From contig NZ_JBHLXC010000010.1 in assembly GCF_042432495.1 (NCBI RefSeq), positions 1-64,000 of the forward strand: a stretch of 64,000 nucleotides of DNA, read 5' to 3'. The position numbers and the translations under genes are program-made. Shown here in pieces: positions 25,547 through 33,690 of this stretch. Positions within the stretch are counted from its first letter, which is position 1; the number at the start of each line of letters is the position of its first letter. Under the pieces are notes generated by a model that saw only the letters and a list, made by a program, of their open reading frames with translations, had not been told where the DNA came from and did not search any database. The stretch is from Pseudochelatococcus lubricantis. Its GTDB lineage: Bacteria > Pseudomonadota > Alphaproteobacteria > Rhizobiales > Beijerinckiaceae.

Positions 25547-26620
25547 TCAGGGCGCGATGATGCTGACGGTGTCGCCTTCCGGATCCTCGATCTCCGGCTG
25601 CCCACGCTCGGCGCGCTTGGCCTTGTTGACCACGTAGACGAGGTTGGTTTTCGGGTCGACGGTGATGTGGTTCGGGTGGCTGCCGGTCTTCAGGTCGGCG
25701 ATGACGGAATAGTCCTTGCCGTTGACGATCGTCACTGTGCCCGTGCCGCGGTTGCCAACGTAAATCTGGTCGTTGGCGGGGTTATAGGCGAGCGCGATGG
25801 CACCCTTGCCTGTCTCGACCGACTTGATCAACTCACCCGTCTTCGGGTTGAGAACGGTCAGCGTGCCGGACACCTGGTTGGTGACGAACAGTCGCTCGCC
25901 CTTGGCGTCGAGCACCACGCGGATCGGCCCCTCGCCGCCGGACTTGAAGGTGCGGGCAATCGCGTTCTTTTCGAGATCGACGACGGCGATGTCGTGTGTC
26001 ACGAGGCGGGTGAGGAAGAGCTGCCTGTTGGCGGCGTCAAGCTCGATGCCCGCCGCGCGGCCGCCGAGGTTCTCGATCACGTGATCGATCTTCTTCGCCG
26101 CGCCATCGATCACCCAGACCGCGCTCTTCTCGTCCTCCGGGCCGCCGGTGATGGAAATGTAGGCGCGGTTGGCGGTTTCGTCGACGACGACGTTGTAGGG
26201 GTGGGCCTTGTCGCCCTGCGTGAAGGTGGCGACGACCTTGCCGCTGCCGAGATCGACGACGGATGCGTTCGCGTGGCGCGTGTCGGTGGTGAAGACGGTG
26301 TTTGTCTTCGCGTTGAAGGCGAGCCCGAGCGCGGCGGAGTCCTTGGTGGTGATCTCCGACTTCAGCGCCAGGGTCCCGGGATCGAGCACGAGGATCTTGC
26401 CATCCGGCGCCGCGCGCTGCGCGCCGGTGTTGGAGACGTTGAGGGCGCCGTTATTGTCGATGAACGACTGGTAGAGACCGACGCCAACCTTCTCGGTCTT
26501 CCTGACGACGGGCTCGGCGAACGCGGGCGCAGCCAGCACCAGCGCGAGGGCGGCCAGCGAAGCGGCGGCAGCGAAGCGCCGGCCCGCGGCGGCGGGAACG
26601 GTGGGATTGAACTCGACCAT
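25547..26620 (-). CDS. YncE-like periplasmic beta-propeller protein
   Basis: This is a 357-residue exported protein. It has a signal peptide (hydrophobic 17-34, cleavage likely after AFA at 33-35) and then repeated blades with the pattern VDxxTNxVYVxN, for example ERLFVTNQVSGTLTVLNPKTG, DQIYVGNRGTGTVTIVNG and TNLVYVVNKAK. This is the seven-bladed YncE/YVTN family. E. coli YncE binds DNA and is iron/Fur-linked; the function here is unknown. GGGAGAT precedes the ATG. The AT-rich upstream region carries an iron-box-like palindrome, which suggests metal control. Confidence 0.85.
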   Translation of the reverse strand: MVEFNPTVPAAAGRRFAAAASLAALALVLAAPAFAEPVVRKTEKVGVGLYQSFIDNNGALNVSNTGAQRAAPDGKILVLDPGTLALKSEITTKDSAALGLAFNAKTNTVFTTDTRHANASVVDLGSGKVVATFTQGDKAHPYNVVVDETANRAYISITGGPEDEKSAVWVIDGAAKKIDHVIENLGGRAAGIELDAANRQLFLTRLVTHDIAVVDLEKNAIARTFKSGGEGPIRVVLDAKGERLFVTNQVSGTLTVLNPKTGELIKSVETGKGAIALAYNPANDQIYVGNRGTGTVTIVNGKDYSVIADLKTGSHPNHITVDPKTNLVYVVNKAKRAERGQPEIEDPEGDTVSIIAP

Positions 26621-27170
26621 GCAACTATCTCCCGGATGTATGTATATGATTCACGATGGGCAGGCAGCGTTCCCGCTGCGCGAGGATGGAGCGCGTCTCG
26701 TCACCACGCGGGAACCGGCCAGCGACACCGGCTGCCCGCCTGCGGTCATTCTCCGACCGGGAAAATATACATATTCAGTGAAAAGTACAAATAACTCATA
26801 TAATTTTTATTTATAAAATTTCTAAAGAATAATATTCTCAAATTTTAAAATATATCATTGAAATGAAAAATATTGGTTATTTTATTCTCTATTCCGTATT
26901 ATTTATGGGTTGCTCGCCTAACCATCGAGGAGTTTCCCGTCGATGGCGAATAAATTCTACAATAGAATGCCTTCTGGTCGAGATTCGCTGCCACTTGGAG
27001 GAATCCTCCAAAAAATCAAGGGTTTACAGGTATTTTCCGTCTCAGCGCATCCGCAATGTGCCGACCCTCACTTGACAGCGGCCAGCGCTTGTCCAACGGT
27101 TCAGGATCGGCGGACGTCGGGCCGCTCTCTCCTGTCAATCTGCCAACGGCATTCATCCAAGGATATTCCC
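26621..27170. promoter_or_regulatory. AT-rich divergent regulatory region with several palindromes
   Basis: These 550 bases separate the divergent YncE-like and aldo/keto reductase genes. Positions 26760-26900 are strikingly AT-rich. Four palindromes are visible: 26810-26826, 26826-26838 (AGAAT-AAT-ATTCT), 26954-26968 (ATTCTA-CAA-TAGAAT) and 26995-27011 (TTGGAGGA-A-TCCTCCAA). An open frame from 26863 (70 codons) has no ribosome binding site and is not called. No confident -35/-10 pair was assigned. Confidence 0.5.
26810..26826. promoter_or_regulatory. ICE-like (Irr box) iron-control palindrome
   Basis: TTTATAA-AAT-TTCTAAA matches the rhizobial iron control element TTTAGAA-N3-TTCTAAA at 13 of 14 positions. 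Irr binds such sites under low iron in Rhizobiales. It is 190 bases upstream of the YncE-like gene and 345 bases upstream of the reductase gene. In such an AT-rich stretch a chance match cannot be excluded. Confidence 0.4.
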
Positions 27171-28001
27171 ATGACGGATCAACCGACCGTGCTTCTCAAT
27201 GATGGGCATACGATTCCCCAACTCGGCCTCGGCGTCTGGCAGGCGGGGCAGGATGTCGCCGTGGCGGCCGTGCGGAAGGCGCTGGAGGTCGGCTACCGGC
27301 ATGTCGACACCGCCGCGGTCTACGGGAACGAGCGCGAGGTGGGCGAGGGCATGCGCGCCTCGGGCGTGGCGCGCGGCGACATCTTCCTCACCACCAAGCT
27401 CTGGAACGACGCGCAGGGCCACGACAACGCCCTGCGGGCGTTCGACGCAAGCCTGGAACGGCTCGGTGTCGACTATGTCGATCTTTATCTGATCCACTGG
27501 CCCATGCCGCGCCTGGGCACCTATGTGGAGACGTGGAAGGCGCTGATCGAACTGAAGAACAGTGGCCGGGCGCGTTCCATTGGCGTATCGAACTTCAATG
27601 CCGAGCATCTCGAACGCATCATCGGCGAGACGGGCGTCGTGCCGGCGCTCAACCAGGTCGAGCTGCATCCCCACTTCCAGCAGCGTGCGCTGCGCGCCTT
27701 CCATGCCGAGCATGCCATCGCGACGCAGTCTTGGAGTCCGCTGGGGCAGGGCAGGCTGCTCGCCGATCCCGCCATCGCCGTCGTAGCGCGCAAGCACGGA
27801 CGAACGCCGGCGCAGACGATCATCCGCTGGCATCTCGACAACGGCCTGATCGCGATTCCGAAGTCCGTCACGCCGGCCCGCATCGAGGAGAACTTCGCCG
27901 TTTTCGACTTCACGCTCGACGCGGAGGACATCGCCGCCATCGGCGCGCTCGATTCCGCGCAGGGGCGCATCGGATCCGACCCGCTGACGGCGCATTTCTG
28001 A
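27171..28001 (+). CDS. Aldo/keto reductase
   Basis: This is a 276-residue NADPH-dependent reductase of the AKR5-like group (2,5-diketo-gluconate reductase type). The first-barrel motif GYRHVDTAAVYGNE supplies the catalytic Asp and Tyr, TTKLWN the Lys and LIHWP the His. SIGVSNF and IPKSVTPARIEEN match the cofactor-binding part. The substrate cannot be told. The frame is open from 26943, but AAGGA at 27159-27163 and the family N-terminus fix ATG 27171. Confidence 0.9.
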   Translation: MTDQPTVLLNDGHTIPQLGLGVWQAGQDVAVAAVRKALEVGYRHVDTAAVYGNEREVGEGMRASGVARGDIFLTTKLWNDAQGHDNALRAFDASLERLGVDYVDLYLIHWPMPRLGTYVETWKALIELKNSGRARSIGVSNFNAEHLERIIGETGVVPALNQVELHPHFQQRALRAFHAEHAIATQSWSPLGQGRLLADPAIAVVARKHGRTPAQTIIRWHLDNGLIAIPKSVTPARIEENFAVFDFTLDAEDIAAIGALDSAQGRIGSDPLTAHF

Positions 28002-28241
28002 GCGCACCGGCCCGTCGGACCGGGAGCGGACCGTGTCTCCGGATCGGTCAATGCGCGACCGGGAAGACGGAGCGGTGCCGCTTCCCTCTCCGCCGCTCTG
28101 GCGGTGGGCGGCAGAATCGCATAGTGTCCGCCCGCTTCGTGAGCCGCCGCAGGGTCACCCGCATGCCGCGCCTGCCCATGCCGGGCGGGACGGGGCGCCA
28201 CTGTCCCCGGCTCCCGAGCCGTCCCTGAGGGTGTGAGCCAG

Positions 28242-29381
28242 ATGATCATTTCCGCGTCAACCGACTATCGCAGGGCCGCGCAGCGCAGGCTGCCGCCGTT
28301 CCTGTTCCACTACATCGACGGCGGCGCCTACGCGGAATACACGTTGCGGCGAAATGTCGACGATCTGGCGGGGCTTGCCCTGCGCCAGCGCGTGCTGCGC
28401 AACGTGGCGGAACTAGACGTCTCGACGGAACTGTTCGGCGAGAAACTGGCGCTGCCCCTGGCGCTGGCACCGGTTGGGCTGACGGGCATGTACGCCCGGC
28501 GAGGCGAGGTGCAGGCGGCGCGCGCGGCGACAGCGAAGGGCGTGCCGTTCACGCTGTCCACCGTCTCCGTCTGCTCCATCGAGGAGGTGCAGAAGGCCGT
28601 CTCGGCGCCGATCTGGTTCCAGCTCTATGTGCTGAAGGACCGCGGCTTCATGCGCAACGCACTGGAGCGGGCGCAGCAGGCGGGCGTTAAGACGCTTGTA
28701 TTCACGGTCGATATGCCGGTGCCGGGCGCCCGCTACCGGGATGCACATTCGGGCATGTCCGGCCCCTACGCGCCGGCGCGGCGTCTGTTGCAGGCGGCGC
28801 TGCATCCCGCGTGGGCGCTCGATGTCGGCGTGCTGGGCCGGCCGCACGACCTCGGCAACATTTCCGCCTATCTGGGCAAGCCGACGGGCCTCGCCGACTA
28901 TATCGGATGGCTAGGCGCGAACTTCGACCCCTCCATCAGCTGGAAGGACCTCGAATGGATCCGGCAGTTCTGGAAGGGGCCGATGATCATCAAGGGTATT
29001 CTCGATCCTGACGATGCCCGCGACGCAGTGAGCTTCGGGGCGGACGGGATCATCGTTTCCAACCATGGCGGGCGGCAACTCGACGGTGTACTGTCGTCGG
29101 CGCGGGCTTTGCCGGCGATCGCGGACGCTGTCGGCAGCGACCTTGCCGTGCTGGCCGATTCCGGCATCCGCTCTGGCCTCGATGTCGTGCGCATGCTGGC
29201 GCTCGGCGCGAGGGCAGTGCTGATCGGCCGTTCCTTCGTCTATGCGCTGGCGGCGGCGGGGCAGGCGGGCGTCGCCAATCTGCTTGATCTGTACGAAAAG
29301 GAAATGCGCGTGGCGATGGCGCTCACGGGCGCGCGCTCCGTGAAGGAAATCAGCCGCGAGAGCCTTGTCGGCATCCTGTGA
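28242..29381 (+). CDS. lldD: L-lactate dehydrogenase (quinone-linked, FMN)
   Basis: This is a 379-residue member of the FMN-dependent alpha-hydroxy-acid oxidase family. It oxidises L-lactate to pyruvate at the membrane. It is very close to E. coli LldD along its length: MIISASTDYR at the start, LPPFLFHYIDGGAY, VDMPVPGARYRDAHSGMSGP, and VSNHGGRQLDG with the catalytic His and Arg. ATG 28242 is preferred to GTG 28233 because GAGGG at 28227-28231 gives ten bases. The 240-base gap upstream holds nothing recognisable. No lldP or lldR is adjacent. Confidence 0.95.
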   Translation: MIISASTDYRRAAQRRLPPFLFHYIDGGAYAEYTLRRNVDDLAGLALRQRVLRNVAELDVSTELFGEKLALPLALAPVGLTGMYARRGEVQAARAATAKGVPFTLSTVSVCSIEEVQKAVSAPIWFQLYVLKDRGFMRNALERAQQAGVKTLVFTVDMPVPGARYRDAHSGMSGPYAPARRLLQAALHPAWALDVGVLGRPHDLGNISAYLGKPTGLADYIGWLGANFDPSISWKDLEWIRQFWKGPMIIKGILDPDDARDAVSFGADGIIVSNHGGRQLDGVLSSARALPAIADAVGSDLAVLADSGIRSGLDVVRMLALGARAVLIGRSFVYALAAAGQAGVANLLDLYEKEMRVAMALTGARSVKEISRESLVGIL

Positions 29382-29499
29382 CGGGTGCGGATCGGGAGGC
29401 CGGGACGCATTGATACCCGCTTCCGTCTAGCTTATACGAGAACCGTTCCAAACTGCTCCGGACGGAGCTATGTGGACGGAACGATATGGGCGGAACGGC

Positions 29500-30186
29500 A
29501 TGGGCAAGGAAAACCATCTCGTCGGACGCATCGGATGGCTGCGGGCGGCTGTGCTCGGCGCGAACGACGGCATCGTATCGACGGCGAGCCTTATTCTCGG
29601 CGTCGCCTCCGCGGCGGCGGACAAGGGCGAGGTGTTGCTCGCCGGGGTGGCCGGTCTCGTCGCCGGCGCGATGTCCATGGCGGCGGGCGAATATGTCTCC
29701 GTCAGCTCGCAGTCGGACACCGAGCACGCGGACCTCGCCCGTGAAAAGCGCGAGCTTGAGGACGATCCGGCGTTCGAGCGGGAGGAACTCGCCCAGCTTT
29801 ATGTCGCGCGCGGCGTCGACGTCTCGCTCGCCCGCCAGGTCGCAGACCAGCTCATGATGAAGGATGCGCTGGGCGCGCATGCACGCGACGAACTCGGCAT
29901 ATCGGAGGTCACGGCCGCGCGGCCCGTGCAGGCCGCGATGGCCTCGGCCGCGACCTTCACCATCGGCGCTTCCGCACCGCTCGCCCTCGTGCTGGTTTCG
30001 CCGAGGGAGTGGCTGCTGCCGGCCGTGTCGGCGGGCTCGCTGGTGTTTCTGGCCGTGCTCGGCATGGTGGGGGCGGTGGCGGGCGGCGCCGGCATCCTGA
30101 AGCCGACGGTCCGCGTCGCGTTCTGGGGCGCTCTCGCGATGGCGGTGACGTCCGCCATCGGTGCGCTGGTCGGCACCGTCGTCTGA
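29500..30186 (+). CDS. VIT1/CCC1-family membrane metal transporter
   Basis: This is a 228-residue protein with about five membrane segments. The first carries the hallmark IGWLRAAVLGANDGIVSTASLILGVA, and a second has LVAGAMSMAAGEYVSVSSQSD. The cytosolic helical domain in the middle is acidic (REKRELEDDPAFEREEL), as in VIT metal-binding domains. Relatives move Fe2+ or Mn2+. The start is either ATG 29470 or ATG 29500; GGCGGA just upstream favours 29500. It is about 120 bases after lldD. Confidence 0.88.
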   Translation: MGKENHLVGRIGWLRAAVLGANDGIVSTASLILGVASAAADKGEVLLAGVAGLVAGAMSMAAGEYVSVSSQSDTEHADLAREKRELEDDPAFEREELAQLYVARGVDVSLARQVADQLMMKDALGAHARDELGISEVTAARPVQAAMASAATFTIGASAPLALVLVSPREWLLPAVSAGSLVFLAVLGMVGAVAGGAGILKPTVRVAFWGALAMAVTSAIGALVGTVV

Positions 30187-30397
30187 TCGCGGCGACCGGG
30201 TGCGACCATTTACCCGGTGCGACAAAACATGTCGGACATAATGTCCGGTTCCGCATGGCGTCCGATGGGCCTATAGCATTTACACGCTGGCAGCACGTAC
30301 CGCTGTCAGGAGTGCGACGCATTTGCGCCGTCTGCCGCACGCGGATATTGTTTCCGTTGCGGAGCAGGGCGCATTGCGGCGCCTTGGAGCGCGTTCC

Positions 30398-30486
30398 GAT
30401 CAGATGGAACCATCTGATCGATCAGAATTCGCTCAAAATAAGGAATCGAGAATCTGTCCTGTTTCAACGTAAACAGGGCAGATTCT
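30398..30486. repeat. Intergenic palindromic repeat element (two stem-loops)
   Basis: GATCAGATGG (30398-30407) pairs with CCATCTGATC (30410-30419) around AA, preceded by GGAGCGCGTTCC. A second stem runs 30449-30464 with 30471-30486 (16 pairs, one G-T) and loop CAACGT. The composition resembles the dispersed palindromic intergenic repeats of Rhizobiales genomes. Only one copy is in this window, so repetition is inferred. Confidence 0.45.
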
Positions 30487-30619
30487 GGAGCAGTCTGCAT
30501 TCAAGTCAATTCATCGAATTGAATAAAAGTTGCGGTGAAATATAAGATTTAGAGCGCACGGTCTGATTCCGTCAGAACGTTTGGCGTTCTAATGCGTTTT
30601 TCCATAGTAAAACTCGGAT

Positions 30620-30644
30620 ATATAGTTGCATGTTGCAACTATAT
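30620..30644. promoter_or_regulatory. Perfect 11-bp palindrome upstream of cyd operon
   Basis: ATATAGTTGCA (30620-30630) and TGCAACTATAT (30634-30644) are perfect inverted arms around TGT, followed by CATTTTTTATTTT. It may be an operator for a dimeric regulator. It could equally be a weak terminator for the preceding unit. It does not match the FNR/FixK consensus. Confidence 0.45.
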
Positions 30645-30828
30645 CATTTTTTATTTTACATTTATTATTGTTGTAATAATATTCGTGATATGGTCCTTTG
30701 CGTTTCGTAATCTTTAGGCAGCACCCTTGGGGCCAATTCGCATCCGTTGGCCGAATCCGCGGAGCCAACGGGCATCTCCCGTCATCTGTGCGGAGATTGA
30801 GAGGACGCCGGGCAACCGGCGTGGAAAG

Positions 30829-32406
30829 ATGGAACTCGACATCGTATCGCTCTCGCGCTTCCAGTTCGCGCTGACGGCACTCTATCACTTTCTGTTCGTT
30901 CCGCTGACGCTCGGCCTGTCCGTGCTGGTCGCCATCATGGAGACCGTGTACGTGATGACGGGCCGCCCGATCTGGCGGCAAATGACCCAGTTCTGGGGCA
31001 CGCTGTTCGGCATCAACTTCGTCATGGGGGTTGCGACGGGCATCGTGATGGAATTCCAGTTCGGCATGAACTGGAGCTACTACAGCCATTATGTCGGCGA
31101 TATCTTCGGCGCGCCGCTGGCGGCGGAAGGGCTGATGGCCTTCTTTCTGGAGGCGACCTTCGTCGGCCTGTTCTTCTTCGGCTGGGACAGGATGTCGAAG
31201 GTCGGGCATCTCGCCGCGACCTGGGCGGTGGCGCTCGGCTCCAACTTCTCGGCCCTGTGGATCCTGATCGCCAACGGCTGGATGCAGAACCCGGTGGGCT
31301 CCGTGTTCAACGTGCAGACCATGCGCATGGAGATCGACAACTTCGCCGACGTGCTCTTTAACCCGGTGGCGCAGGCCAAGTTCGTGCACACGGTTTCTGC
31401 CGGCTATGTCACGGCCTCGCTTTTCGTGCTCGGCGTCTCCGCGTGGTATCTGCTGAAGGGCCGCGTGCCGGAGCTTGCCAAGCGCTCGATGACGGTCGCG
31501 GCCTCGTTCGGCCTTGCCGCCTCGCTTTCCGTGGTCGTGCTGGGCGACGAGAGCGGCTATCTCGCCAACGAGCATCAGAAGATGAAGCTCGCGGCCATGG
31601 AGGCGATGTGGGAGACCGAGCCCGCGCCGGCCGGCTTCACGCTGTTCGGCTTTCCCGACCAGCAGGCGCGCGAGACGCACTTTGCCATCCGCATTCCTGT
31701 GGTCATGGGCCTCATCGCGACCCGCTCGCTGAACACGGAAATCCCCGGCATCAACGACCTCGTCAGGAGCGCCGAGGGCCATATCCGCAACGGCATTGTC
31801 GCCTATGACGCCTTGCAGAAAATCCGCGCGGTGAAACCGGGCGAGCCGGTGCCGCCGGAGGCGCAGGCCGCTTTCGAGCAGAACGGCCGCCAACTCGGCT
31901 ATGCCCTGCTGCTGCGGCGTTACGTCGATGATCCGCGCCTCGCGACGGACGAGCAGATCGCCCGCGCGGCGTGGGATACGGTGCCGCACGTGCCGACGCT
32001 GTTCTGGTCGTTCCGCGTCATGGTGGGGCTCGGGTTCTTCTTCATCCTCCTCACGGCGACCTTCTTCCTGCTGTCCGCCACGCGCCAGCTCGATCGCCGC
32101 CGCTGGCTGCTGCGGGTCGCGGTCGCCGCCATTCCGCTGCCGTGGATCGCCGCCGAACTCGGCTGGGTGGTGGCCGAAACGGGCCGCCAGCCGTGGTCGA
32201 TCGAGGGCATCCTGCCCACGGCGGTCGCGGTGTCCGATCTCGGCATCACGACGCTGCTGATCACCATCTGCGGCTTCGCGGTGATCTACACGGTGCTGTT
32301 CATCATCGAGATGAAGCTGATGCTGCGCGCCATCAGCAAGGGGCCGGAGGCCGACCACGGCGCGCCGGCGCCGCTCGTTCCCGCCAATCTCGTCGCAGCG
32401 GAGTGA
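30829..32406 (+). CDS. cydA: Cytochrome bd ubiquinol oxidase subunit I
   Basis: This is a 525-residue CydA with about nine membrane helices. It starts MELDIVSLSRFQFALTALYH, with the haem-ligand His20. The Q-loop carries the conserved Lys and Glu in LGDESGY...QKMKLAAMEA, and it is the long, E. coli-type loop. ETGRQPW near the C-terminus is the family signature. It oxidises quinol and reduces O2 at high affinity. The frame is open upstream, but ATG 30829 gives the family start. First gene of cydABXDC. Confidence 0.97.
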   Translation: MELDIVSLSRFQFALTALYHFLFVPLTLGLSVLVAIMETVYVMTGRPIWRQMTQFWGTLFGINFVMGVATGIVMEFQFGMNWSYYSHYVGDIFGAPLAAEGLMAFFLEATFVGLFFFGWDRMSKVGHLAATWAVALGSNFSALWILIANGWMQNPVGSVFNVQTMRMEIDNFADVLFNPVAQAKFVHTVSAGYVTASLFVLGVSAWYLLKGRVPELAKRSMTVAASFGLAASLSVVVLGDESGYLANEHQKMKLAAMEAMWETEPAPAGFTLFGFPDQQARETHFAIRIPVVMGLIATRSLNTEIPGINDLVRSAEGHIRNGIVAYDALQKIRAVKPGEPVPPEAQAAFEQNGRQLGYALLLRRYVDDPRLATDEQIARAAWDTVPHVPTLFWSFRVMVGLGFFFILLTATFFLLSATRQLDRRRWLLRVAVAAIPLPWIAAELGWVVAETGRQPWSIEGILPTAVAVSDLGITTLLITICGFAVIYTVLFIIEMKLMLRAISKGPEADHGAPAPLVPANLVAAE

Positions 32407-32411
32407 CAGCG

Positions 32412-33563
32412 ATGATTCTGCATGAACTGATCGACTATCCGACGCTGCGCGTCATCTGGTGGGTGCTGCTCGGCGTCATCCTGATCGGCTTTGCCGCGAT
32501 GGACGGCTTCGATCTGGGAACCGGCATCCTGCTGCCCTTCGTGGGGCGCGACGACGTGGAGCGTCGCATCGTCATCAACACCGTGGGCCCGGTGTGGGAG
32601 GGCAACCAGGTGTGGCTCATCCTGGGCGGTGGCGCCATCTTCGCCTCGTGGCCGCAGCTGTATGCCGTCTCCTTCTCCGGCTTCTATCTGGCGATGTTCG
32701 CCATCCTGTTCGCGCTGATCCTGCGGCCGGTCGGCTTCAAATATCGCAGCAAGCTGGACGATACGCGCTGGCGCTCGGCGTGGGACTGGGCGCTGTTCAT
32801 CGGCGGCTTCCTGCCCTCGCTGATCTTCGGCGTGGCGGTGGGCAACACGCTGGCGGGCGTGCCGTTCCGCATCGACGATGACCTGCGCATCTTTTACGAC
32901 GGCACCTTCTTCGGCCTGCTCAACCCCTTCGCGCTGCTGTGCGGCCTCGTCTCCGTCGCCATGCTGACCATGCACGGCGCAACCTGGCTGGCGCTGAAGA
33001 CGGAGGGCGAGGTGAGGGCGCGCGCCGTCTCGTACGGCAAGCGCGCGGCGCTGGCGACGATCGCGCTCTTCGCGCTCGGGGGCGTCGCGCTGTGGCTCTT
33101 CGTGGACGGCTACGTGATCACCAGCGTCATCAACCCGGCCGGCCCGTCGAACCCGCTGCTGAAGACGGTGGAGCGCGAGGCGCAGGCGTGGTTCGCCAAC
33201 TACGGCGCCTATCCGTGGACGCTGATCGCGCCCGCGCTCGGCTTCCTCGGGCCGCTCGTCGTATGGGCGCTGATCGGCTCGAAGCGGGAGATCGTCACGC
33301 TGGCCGCCGGCATGGTGAGCGCGTTCGGCATCATCGCGACCGTGGGCGTCTCGATGTTCCCGTTCATCCTGCCGTCCACCGAGCAGCCGGGCGCAAGCCT
33401 GACGGTGTGGGACGCCTCGTCGAGCCACCAGACGCTGTTCATCATGCTTTGCATCAGCCTGCTCTTCCTGCCGATCGTGCTCGCCTACACGGCATGGGTC
33501 TACAGCATCCTGCGCGGCAAGGTCGGGCGGGAAGAGGTAGAGGGCGGCGGACACGCCTACTGA
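32412..33563 (+). CDS. cydB: Cytochrome bd ubiquinol oxidase subunit II
   Basis: This is a 383-residue CydB with about eight or nine membrane helices, containing GFAAMDGFDLGTGILLPF and the conserved GPVWEGNQVWLILGGGAIFASWP. It pairs with CydA and stabilises the haem site. ATG 32412 lies five bases after the cydA stop, with GGAG in the cydA tail as the binding site. Confidence 0.97.
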   Translation: MILHELIDYPTLRVIWWVLLGVILIGFAAMDGFDLGTGILLPFVGRDDVERRIVINTVGPVWEGNQVWLILGGGAIFASWPQLYAVSFSGFYLAMFAILFALILRPVGFKYRSKLDDTRWRSAWDWALFIGGFLPSLIFGVAVGNTLAGVPFRIDDDLRIFYDGTFFGLLNPFALLCGLVSVAMLTMHGATWLALKTEGEVRARAVSYGKRAALATIALFALGGVALWLFVDGYVITSVINPAGPSNPLLKTVEREAQAWFANYGAYPWTLIAPALGFLGPLVVWALIGSKREIVTLAAGMVSAFGIIATVGVSMFPFILPSTEQPGASLTVWDASSSHQTLFIMLCISLLFLPIVLAYTAWVYSILRGKVGREEVEGGGHAY

Positions 33564-33576
33564 AGGGGGAACGACG

Positions 33577-33690
33577 ATGTGGTATTTCGCATGGCTTCTC
33601 GGCCTGCCGCTGGCGGCCGCCTTCGCGGTGCTGAACGCGATGTGGTATGAACTGATGGACGACGAAGCGAAGAAAACGAAAACCCGGTGA
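33577..33690 (+). CDS. cydX: Cytochrome bd oxidase small subunit CydX
   Basis: This is a 37-residue single-helix protein starting MWYFAWLLGLPLAAAFAVLNAMWYE, the same length and motif (MWYFAW) as E. coli CydX. It binds CydA and is needed for stable, active oxidase. AAGGGGGA lies about ten bases upstream. The charged C-terminus (DDEAKKTKTR) faces the cytosol. Its GTGA end overlaps the cydD start. It is too short for most automatic calls. Confidence 0.95.
   Translation: MWYFAWLLGLPLAAAFAVLNAMWYELMDDEAKKTKTR

Larger units (their letters stand above)
30187..30828. other. Long structured intergenic region upstream of cydA
   Basis: These 640 bases hold no gene I can support. They contain stem-loops at 30398-30419, 30449-30486 and 30574-30590, a palindrome at 30620-30644 and a further inverted repeat at 30744-30771. 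The part from 30500 to 30720 is AT-rich. The cyd promoter must lie here. I found no TTGAT-N4-ATCAA FixK/FNR box. Confidence 0.6.

Noticed and set aside
26863..27075. A 70-codon frame starting MKNIGYFILYSVLFMGCS that looks like a lipoprotein signal peptide
   Set aside because: No ribosome binding site, a poor lipobox (FMGC), and the rest of the frame is without pattern in an AT-rich regulatory gap that contains palindromes.
26943..27170. In-frame 76-codon extension of the aldo/keto reductase
   Set aside because: The extension has no family similarity and no ribosome binding site, while ATG 27171 has AAGGA at the right distance.
30410..30427. A TGATCGATCA core resembling an FNR/FixK box
   Set aside because: The half-sites are separated by two bases, not four, and the motif is part of the stem-loop repeat element.
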